Assembly: GCA_023429365.1 (NCBI GenBank)
Contig: JAEYVW010000347.1
Location: forward strand, 1 to 12,738
Reading direction: 5' to 3'
DNA: 12,738 bases
From: Bacteroidota bacterium
GTDB taxonomy: Bacteria; Bacteroidota; Bacteroidia; Chitinophagales; Chitinophagaceae
Positions 7,326 through 12,738 of the stretch are shown in pieces. Position 1 is the stretch's first letter. Every line of letters begins with the position of its first letter. Position numbers and translations under genes: made by a program. Below the pieces are notes generated by a model. The model saw only the letters and a list, made by a program, of their open reading frames with translations. It searched no databases and was not told where the DNA came from.

Positions 7326-8111
7326 ATGAAGGTCTTAATCATCGAAGACGAAGAACTGGCAGTCAAAAAGCTCAGGAAAACATTGGAATCAGTCGACAGC
7401 ACCGCGGAAGTGGTTGGCGTAGCTGATAGTATCCGCTCATCGGTAAACTGGCTTGAATCAAATCCCGCTCCCGACCTGATCCTGATGGATATTGAACTGG
7501 CTGATGGACAAAGCTTTGAGATTTTTGACAAAGTGGAAGTGAAAAGCACGGTGATCTTCACTACTTCTTACGATGAGTATGCATTAAAGGCATTCAAAGT
7601 TAATAGCGTCGATTATCTCCTCAAGCCGGTCCAGAAAGAAGACCTCGAAGCCGCACTAAACAAATTGAAGAACCTGCAGGTGATGTATAGCGTCGGCAGC
7701 AGTGGCAGTTCGGATCCGCTGAACGTAGACAACCTGGTAAAGGAGCTCAAACAAAAGCTTCAACCCAAAGAATTCAGGAAGAGGTTCCTGGTGAAGCATG
7801 CACAAAAACTGATCAGTATTGAAGTGCAGGATATCGCCTATTTCTATAGTGATGGCAGGCTAAACTTTTTTAAGACCAACGACAACAAAAAATACGTGGT
7901 CGACTACACCATGGATGAACTGGAAGAGATGCTCGATCCTGATAAATATTTCCGCATCAGCCGCTCATTTTACGTCTCCATTGCAAGTATCGACCAGATA
8001 CACGATTATTTTGGCAACAGGCTTTTGCTTACGCTCAAACCATCGGTGGATAAAGAGTCACTGGTGAGCCGTGAGAAGGTAGCCGACTTTAAAAAATGGA
8101 TGGGCAAATAA
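7326..8111 (+). CDS. LytTR-family response regulator
   Basis: Cytoplasmic transcription regulator of 261 residues. The N-terminal receiver (about 1-118) has the acidic pocket E7-D8, phosphoacceptor D55 in LILMDIEL, the FTTSYDEYALKAF switch region and the conserved Lys in YLLKPV. A linker (about 120-150) leads to a LytTR DNA-binding domain (about 155-258) with KRFLVKHAQKLISIEVQDIAYF cut by typical beta-strands, then YFRISRSFYVS and the VSREKVADFKKWM ending. Such regulators bind paired direct repeats in promoters, but the target here is unknown. The ATG follows an A/C-rich leader with no Shine-Dalgarno sequence. It is the likely partner of the LytS-type kinase immediately upstream. Its 3' end faces the second propeller gene across 54 bp in which I see no clear terminator hairpin. 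Confidence 0.94.
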   Translation: MKVLIIEDEELAVKKLRKTLESVDSTAEVVGVADSIRSSVNWLESNPAPDLILMDIELADGQSFEIFDKVEVKSTVIFTTSYDEYALKAFKVNSVDYLLKPVQKEDLEAALNKLKNLQVMYSVGSSGSSDPLNVDNLVKELKQKLQPKEFRKRFLVKHAQKLISIEVQDIAYFYSDGRLNFFKTNDNKKYVVDYTMDELEEMLDPDKYFRISRSFYVSIASIDQIHDYFGNRLLLTLKPSVDKESLVSREKVADFKKWMGK

Positions 8112-8165
8112 GGATGTTGCATCATTGAAACCTTACTGGTATTAATTTTCCATCATTTCAGCTAA

Positions 8166-11100
8166 TCAAACATTCACCTCCAGTTTGACAATACTTCCGG
8201 TATTTACATTTGACTCGATATAGAATGAAGCGTCAATAGCAGAGGCGCGACGTCGCATATCGCTGATACCACGTCCCAGGAGACCGGTTTCCAGGTCAAA
8301 ACCTTTGCCATCATCTTCAACCAGCATGATCAGTTTAGAATTGCGCAGGCGCAGGCTGATTTGCACATGCCGGGCGTTGGCATGACGTGCCACATTTGTC
8401 ACGGCTTCCTTGAAAATGGACAGAATCTCATACCTGTATTCCATATCCAGTTTCAGCTTCATCACCCTGGGATCAATGTCAAACACAATCACGAGGTCGA
8501 AGGTGTTTTCGATCTCGATGGCGAATTCTCTCATCCTCGCAATTGTATCCGGCAGGGTATCGTTGCCGGGGTTGATGCTCCACACCATATCGTACATCGA
8601 CTGAACCATCCTGTTGCTGGCATCGCTGATCTGGGCGATATATTCCTTGGTACGGCCGGTGTCAGAATCAATTTTTGTTTTGGCTAGTTCGCTGGAGATA
8701 TTGATGCTGGCCAGCGAATTGCTCATGTCTTCGGTGAGACTGGTGGCAATGCGGGTGCGTATGCTTTCCGTCGCACGGATCTTTTGTGTTCTTTGTTTGT
8801 CGATCCAATACACCAGTCCTACGGTCGCAAAGATCGCCAGGCCGAGAAACCACCAGGTTTTCCAGAATGGTGGCTTTACGCGGATGAACAGTTTGGTAAT
8901 ATTTTTTGAAGGATTACCATCAGCATCCTCACTTTTCATCAGGAAAGTATAGTCGCCTGTTGGCATATAGGAATACACAGCCTGGTTGCTTTTGTCGGCC
9001 AGCACCCAGTCCTTATCGAGTCCTTCGAGTTTGTATTTGATTATGTAGGCCCGGCCGTAACCCAATCCCGAAAATTCAATGGCGATCGTATTATCTTCTG
9101 CTCCGAGTTCGATACGTTCATTACTCAACAGTGAATCCACCAGCAGGGGTTGGTTACGGAGTTTAAATCCGCTTACCACCACATCCGGCGCCGGCTCATT
9201 GAGCATCACACGTAGTGGATCAAATAGGATCAACTGGTTATCGCAGCCAAAGATCAACCGGCCACCTGGTAAACGATAGGAAGCGGCTTCTACAAAATGA
9301 TCATTCATGATCCCATCTATACGATCGAAATGTATAAATATCTCATTGCGCAGGTTCACCCTGTAAAGTCCGTCAGAAAGCGAAAGCCAGATGTAACCAT
9401 TATCATCCTTTTCCATCGATGCCAGGTTACCGGTTACCGACTCGGGCATGGTGATCGACCTCACCATTTTACCGGTTTTTGTATTGAAGACGTGAAGTCC
9501 CCGGGCCGCGATCACCATCGTTGTGTCATCATACTGGATCACCGATACCGCGTTATCACTCAGCAATCTTCTTTCCGGTGGTTCGGTAGTGCCGAAATGA
9601 AAAACAATTTTATCGGTTGCAGGATCGATCGCATATAAGCCAAGATCGGAGGTGCCCACCCACACATATCCTTTTTTGCAGGTATAAATTTTCAGGATCT
9701 GTCCTGAGGATAGCGTCGGGAACTGCTTCAATCCATCATCAAATTTTTTTCTTCCCTTTTCAGCGGTCCATTTAAAGATGCCGAGGCTTTGGGTGCCGAT
9801 CCAAAGATTACCCAATCGGTCCATGCCGACCTGACGGATCGTCCTGTCTTTTAACACAGCGGGGTGATGAACTTTGACACTCTGTGTACGCTGATCCAGT
9901 TCGTAAATGCCGGGCTGTGCACCCATCCAGATCGTATTGCTGTCTGGCGAAATACACATACTCCAGACCCAGGGCGATGATTTTTCGTTAATCCCGCGAA
10001 TACCCAGTGGAACCATTCTGTAATTACTATCGTAGCGGTAAAGACCTTCGCCCCAGGCTCCTGCGAGTAGTGTGCCCTGGCGCGTTAGCATAAAAGAAAG
10101 CATTGCTCCTTTTCCCGGGAGATGGCTATTGCGGTCGATATGCCGGATATTGGTAAAGAACTGCTCTGAGGGATTAAAGAAATAGAGCCCGTTATTGTTG
10201 GTCGACACCCACACATTTTCGTCCCGGTCTTCGTAGAGATGGTTTACCCGGTCAAATTCGATACTTTGTTCATTTTGATATCCATTATAAACCGCCTGAA
10301 ACCTTTTTTCCTTTTCCAGGTATTGCGCAAAAACATTAAGACCCTTTACCCAGATTGACCCATCCTTTCTTTCTAGAAATCCTTTGGTTTCGTGATATCC
10401 TTCAATAATGGATAAAAGATCATGTCGCTCCAGTACGATTTCGTTTTTCTTTAAATCATACGCAAAGATGGTAGGAGCACCCAGCCAGGTATCAAACCAT
10501 ACACGGCCCTGCTGGTCAAAATGAAAATAGTTGGGTACGGGCACTTTACCCCAGGTATCGATGATCGGTTCTTTCTCCACATTATTGCCCCAGTAACTCA
10601 TGTTGCCGGTTTCGTGGTTATAGATCACCAGTCCGTCGCGGCGCCCGATCCAGTATTTTTTGGTACCGGGTTGTTGTTTAATGTCTACGGCAGGCCAGTC
10701 TGCTGGTATCGGGATAAAATTATAAGCGGCGGAAAATTCCTTGGTTCCCGGGTTCCAGGTCACGATTTCATTGTTGTGAAATACGATCATCAAATTACCC
10801 TGCTCATCCAGGATCAGCTCCCGCTCAATCGTGAGTACTTTGGGATTTTTAACCACAACCGGTGTCTCCCTGTACTCGAACCATTTTGTATCAAATACGC
10901 CCACCTTACCATCACCGGTCAGGATCCAAAGGTTGTTTTTATTGTCGACCAGGAGCTGAAAGATATAGTTGTGGGGAATTGAGCGGGAGTTGTCTTTACT
11001 ATGTACAAAGTTCAGGTAGCGGTGCCCGTCGAAACGTTGCAATCCACGGTTGGTGCCGATCCAGATAAAACCCTGCTCATCCTGTATACTGCAGGTGGTT

Positions 11101-11222
11101 TCATTGGAGAGAAGTCCCGTTGCAGTGCCATAATGGGTAAAGGAATATTGCCTGGCCTGTTGCGCAGCCAGGTGGAAGGTTGATATTAAAAAAATAAAGA
11201 TATAGAGACCGGTTATTTTCAC
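8166..11222 (-). CDS. Propeller (Reg_prop/Y_Y_Y) sensor with degenerate histidine-kinase module lacking the phosphoacceptor His
   Basis: This 1018-residue protein has the same layout as the kinase at 2193-5273. It has a signal peptide (ending near HLAAQ, residue 21), about a dozen Reg_prop repeats (WIGTNRGLQRFDG and so on, to about 700) and a Y_Y_Y domain (about 711-783). A membrane helix lies at about 789-806, after KTWW. The ATPase domain looks intact: N-box FKEAVTNVARH (937-947), G1 DDGKGFD (970-976), G2 GRG (983-985). The dimerisation helices are also recognisable (VWSINPGND). In the H-box, however, IATSLTEDMSNSLASI aligns with IAQDLHDNVGSTLSSI of the paralogue, so T830 (ACC, 8733-8735) replaces the His and Glu replaces the following Asp. 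No other His occurs between 818 and 946. Autophosphorylation by the normal route is therefore not expected. No NarL-type regulator is adjacent. The start is a GTG at 11220-11222, preceded directly by an in-frame TAG, so no longer form is possible. The gene converges on the LytTR gene and diverges from the glycosyltransferase. Confidence 0.93.
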   Translation of the reverse strand: MKITGLYIFIFLISTFHLAAQQARQYSFTHYGTATGLLSNETTCSIQDEQGFIWIGTNRGLQRFDGHRYLNFVHSKDNSRSIPHNYIFQLLVDNKNNLWILTGDGKVGVFDTKWFEYRETPVVVKNPKVLTIERELILDEQGNLMIVFHNNEIVTWNPGTKEFSAAYNFIPIPADWPAVDIKQQPGTKKYWIGRRDGLVIYNHETGNMSYWGNNVEKEPIIDTWGKVPVPNYFHFDQQGRVWFDTWLGAPTIFAYDLKKNEIVLERHDLLSIIEGYHETKGFLERKDGSIWVKGLNVFAQYLEKEKRFQAVYNGYQNEQSIEFDRVNHLYEDRDENVWVSTNNNGLYFFNPSEQFFTNIRHIDRNSHLPGKGAMLSFMLTRQGTLLAGAWGEGLYRYDSNYRMVPLGIRGINEKSSPWVWSMCISPDSNTIWMGAQPGIYELDQRTQSVKVHHPAVLKDRTIRQVGMDRLGNLWIGTQSLGIFKWTAEKGRKKFDDGLKQFPTLSSGQILKIYTCKKGYVWVGTSDLGLYAIDPATDKIVFHFGTTEPPERRLLSDNAVSVIQYDDTTMVIAARGLHVFNTKTGKMVRSITMPESVTGNLASMEKDDNGYIWLSLSDGLYRVNLRNEIFIHFDRIDGIMNDHFVEAASYRLPGGRLIFGCDNQLILFDPLRVMLNEPAPDVVVSGFKLRNQPLLVDSLLSNERIELGAEDNTIAIEFSGLGYGRAYIIKYKLEGLDKDWVLADKSNQAVYSYMPTGDYTFLMKSEDADGNPSKNITKLFIRVKPPFWKTWWFLGLAIFATVGLVYWIDKQRTQKIRATESIRTRIATSLTEDMSNSLASINISSELAKTKIDSDTGRTKEYIAQISDASNRMVQSMYDMVWSINPGNDTLPDTIARMREFAIEIENTFDLVIVFDIDPRVMKLKLDMEYRYEILSIFKEAVTNVARHANARHVQISLRLRNSKLIMLVEDDGKGFDLETGLLGRGISDMRRRASAIDASFYIESNVNTGSIVKLEVNV

Positions 11223-11247
11223 CTACGCCACAAATTTTAGGTAATAT

Positions 11248-11255
11248 CAAATATA
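11248..11255 (-). promoter_or_regulatory. Candidate -7 promoter box of the second propeller gene
   Basis: On the minus strand TATATTTG matches the Bacteroidota -7 consensus TAnnTTTG exactly and lies 25 bp upstream of the GTG start. A TTTG at 11269-11272 is only 13 bp further upstream, too close for a normal -33 box, so the upstream element is unclear. A single eight-base match in A/T-rich DNA can arise by chance. Confidence 0.35.
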
Positions 11256-11449
11256 ACCAATGATGATACAAATTGAGTATTTGTAGTCATGAAGTGGCAG
11301 CCTGCCGGGATGCAATGATAAAAACCGGGCATGAACTGCATCGGAAATTGCCGGCCCATCGCAATTGGTGCAGGTATCAAAACAACTCATCCAATCCGCT
11401 CTTCCTTTACGCAAAGGTTTGTGTGCATATTTACAGTCTATTCGAAACA

Positions 11450-11474
11450 TTAACCATTAAACCTTTTTTAAATC
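11450..11474 (+). promoter_or_regulatory. 5' leader of the glycosyltransferase gene, shared with the GIN-domain gene
   Basis: The leader CATTAAACC, T6, AAATC precedes the ATG at 11475 and nearly repeats the leader of the GIN-domain gene at 5828-5848. The rest of the 252-bp gap from 11223 contains no convincing gene. It has a small dyad, CCTTTACGCAAAGG (11404-11417), of unknown meaning. Confidence 0.4.
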
Positions 11475-12479
11475 ATGAACCGTGACAACGTGGAAGCGCT
11501 AATCGGCAAACGGATTCTGTTTGCCAGCATGCCGGCCGAAGGACATGTGAGTCCATTAACGGGTCTTGCCAAACACCTTCAGCAACTTGGATGCGATGTA
11601 AGATGGTACACCGGGATGAGCTATTCTGAAAAGATCGCGAAACTCGGTATCCCGTTCTATCCCTATGTAAACGCTATGGATTTTACCGGCGATAACCTCG
11701 CTGAACTTGTTCCAGAAAGAGAAAAGATCAACAATAAGATCAAAAAACTCGTTTTTGACCTCATTCATGTTTTTGTCAAACAGGCGCCAAAATTCGTTGC
11801 CGATATGAAAGAGATCAGGAAAGAGTTTCCCTTCGACCTGGTCATAGCTGAATGTACGTTTACTGCCATTCCGCTGGTAAAAAAAGTATTTGGTGTTCCG
11901 GTTGTAGGAGTCGGTATTGCGCCATTGATGGAAAACTCCCGCGATCTGCCACCCACCGGGCTCGGTATGACGCCGTCTTACACCACATTTGGAAAACTTC
12001 GCCAGGCTTTTCTCAGGTATATCACAAACAGGGTCCTGTTTCGCAGGGCCAATAAGGTGACACATGAAATGCTGGGCAAATTCGGAGTGGATTGGGGTCA
12101 CACATTCATTTTCGACATCTCAGTAAAAGCTTCCGATCTATACCTGCAAAGCGGTACACCGGGATTTGAATACCATCGCAGTGATATGAGCCGGAATGTG
12201 AGGTTCATTGGGTCTTTGTTACCTTATTCTTCTAAGAAATCAGCCAGCTGGTATGATCCACGCTTATCGCAATTCAACAACGTGATCCTGGTTACCCAGG
12301 GCACGGTGGAAGGTGATGTTGAAAAATTACTGGTTCCTACGCTGGAGGCTTTCAAAGGAACGGATGTCTTGGTTGTGTGCACCACGGGGGGCTCCATGAC
12401 CGAGGAACTGAGACAGAGATTCCCCCAACGCAATATTATCATCGAAGATTTTATTCCCTTTGACCAAGTGATGCCTTAA
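11475..12479 (+). CDS. GT1-family (UGT/MGT-like) glycosyltransferase, cut by an in-frame TAA
   Basis: The reading frame gives 334 residues of a GT-B fold glycosyltransferase, which would transfer a sugar from a nucleotide-sugar to a small molecule or lipid in the cytoplasm. The N-terminal acceptor domain opens with RILFASMPAEGHVSPLTGLA, containing the GHxxP motif (H24, the likely catalytic base). The linker and start of the donor-binding domain are present (NVILVTQGTVEGD, DVLVVCTTGG, IIIEDFIPFDQVMP). The frame then meets TAA at 12477-12479, before the donor-binding signature. That signature continues in the same frame after the stop (next entry). As written, the product would lack most of its sugar-nucleotide site and is unlikely to be active. 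The start ATG is preceded by the shared leader. The acceptor is unknown. Confidence 0.85.
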   Translation: MNRDNVEALIGKRILFASMPAEGHVSPLTGLAKHLQQLGCDVRWYTGMSYSEKIAKLGIPFYPYVNAMDFTGDNLAELVPEREKINNKIKKLVFDLIHVFVKQAPKFVADMKEIRKEFPFDLVIAECTFTAIPLVKKVFGVPVVGVGIAPLMENSRDLPPTGLGMTPSYTTFGKLRQAFLRYITNRVLFRRANKVTHEMLGKFGVDWGHTFIFDISVKASDLYLQSGTPGFEYHRSDMSRNVRFIGSLLPYSSKKSASWYDPRLSQFNNVILVTQGTVEGDVEKLLVPTLEAFKGTDVLVVCTTGGSMTEELRQRFPQRNIIIEDFIPFDQVMP

Positions 12480-12738
12480 GCCAATGCCTATATCACCAAC
12501 GGTGGTTATGGTGGTGTGATGCTCGGCATTCAGAATGCCCTGCCCATGGTAGTAGCGGGTGTTCATGAGGGTAAGAACGAGATCTGTGCACGGATTGGTT
12601 ATTTCAAACTTGGGATCAACCTGCGCACAGAAAAGCCAAAGCCTGCCCAGATACGTAAAGCAACTCAATTGATCTTATCTGATACCACTTACAGGACGAA
12701 TGCGGAAAAGATGAGCCAGGAGTTTAGCAGGTATAACC
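12480..12738 (+). pseudogene. C-terminal donor-binding part of the same glycosyltransferase, downstream of the nonsense codon
   Basis: Directly after the TAA, and in the same frame, the sequence continues ANAYITNGGYGGVMLGI, then NALPMVVAGVHEGKNEI and CARIGYFKLGINL. This is the C-terminal signature of GT1 enzymes (family HxGxGS/T-type loop, here TNGGYGG at 341-347 of the joined frame, then the P-M-V-V and K-N-E nucleotide-sugar contacts). The frame remains open for 86 codons to the window edge. One base change at the stop, for example to a Tyr or Lys codon, would restore a continuous protein of more than 420 residues. It is therefore a nonsense mutation in a recently intact gene, or a sequence error. 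There is no frameshift. Confidence 0.85.

Noticed and set aside
8112..8165. Terminator search between the convergent LytTR and second propeller genes
   Set aside because: Only very short or long-loop pairings (GATG/CATC, TGAAA/TTTCA) occur, and none is followed by a T-tract.
11406..11437. Possible promoter of the glycosyltransferase (TTTA about 18 bp before TATTTACA)
   Set aside because: The downstream box misses three of the six fixed positions of TAnnTTTG, so it is no better than chance in this A/T-rich gap.
11247..11450. Minus-strand open frame of 67 codons in the gap before the glycosyltransferase
   Set aside because: The sequence is not protein-like. It overlaps the candidate promoter of the second propeller gene and ends 25 bp before that gene's start.
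11556..12101. Minus-strand open frame of 181 codons
   Set aside because: It is antisense to the glycosyltransferase, whose frame carries clear GT1 motifs on both sides of the TAA.

Overview
The window looks like chromosomal DNA of a Bacteroidota bacterium, most likely close to Chitinophagaceae or a related lineage. This is inferred from several features. There are two very long sensor kinases built from periplasmic beta-propeller repeats plus a Y_Y_Y domain. There are also a LytS/LytTR pair, a GIN-domain (DUF2807) protein and a lipobox-bearing haloperoxidase-like protein. Shine-Dalgarno sequences are largely absent, and a few sites resemble the TAnnTTTG promoter box of this phylum. The species cannot be named from sequence alone.

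Layout. Positions 1-36 hold the last codons of a plus-strand gene, followed by an intrinsic terminator at 61-96. Positions 97-5827 are a minus-strand block. In transcription order it runs: GIN-domain protein (5827-5336), a terminator-like hairpin whose T-tract ends almost on the next start codon, a propeller histidine kinase (5273-2193), its NarL/LuxR-type response regulator (2139-1492), and a vanadium-haloperoxidase/PAP2-type lipoprotein (1365-97). Divergent from this block, after a 311-bp regulatory gap, come a LytS-type membrane histidine kinase (6139-7194) and a LytTR response regulator (7326-8111) on the plus strand. Convergent with these is a second propeller kinase-like protein (11222-8166, minus). 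A divergent GT1-type glycosyltransferase begins at 11475 and runs off the right edge, interrupted by an in-frame TAA at 12477.

How the parts relate. The window is a signalling cluster with two complete two-component pairs (propeller kinase + LuxR-type regulator; LytS + LytTR regulator) and one unpaired propeller protein. The most notable observation is that the unpaired protein keeps a recognisable ATP-binding domain but has Thr (residue 830) where its paralogue has the phosphoacceptor His (H831). It has no His anywhere in its dimerisation/phosphotransfer domain. It is therefore either a pseudokinase-type sensor, or a partner acting in trans on another kinase, possibly the paralogue 3 kb away.

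Other points for a second look are the terminator/attenuator arrangement in front of the first propeller kinase, a nearly identical 5' leader shared by two unrelated genes, a 10-bp-periodic repeat in the leader of the GIN gene, and the nonsense codon in the glycosyltransferase. No mobile elements, CRISPR arrays, tRNA or rRNA genes were seen.
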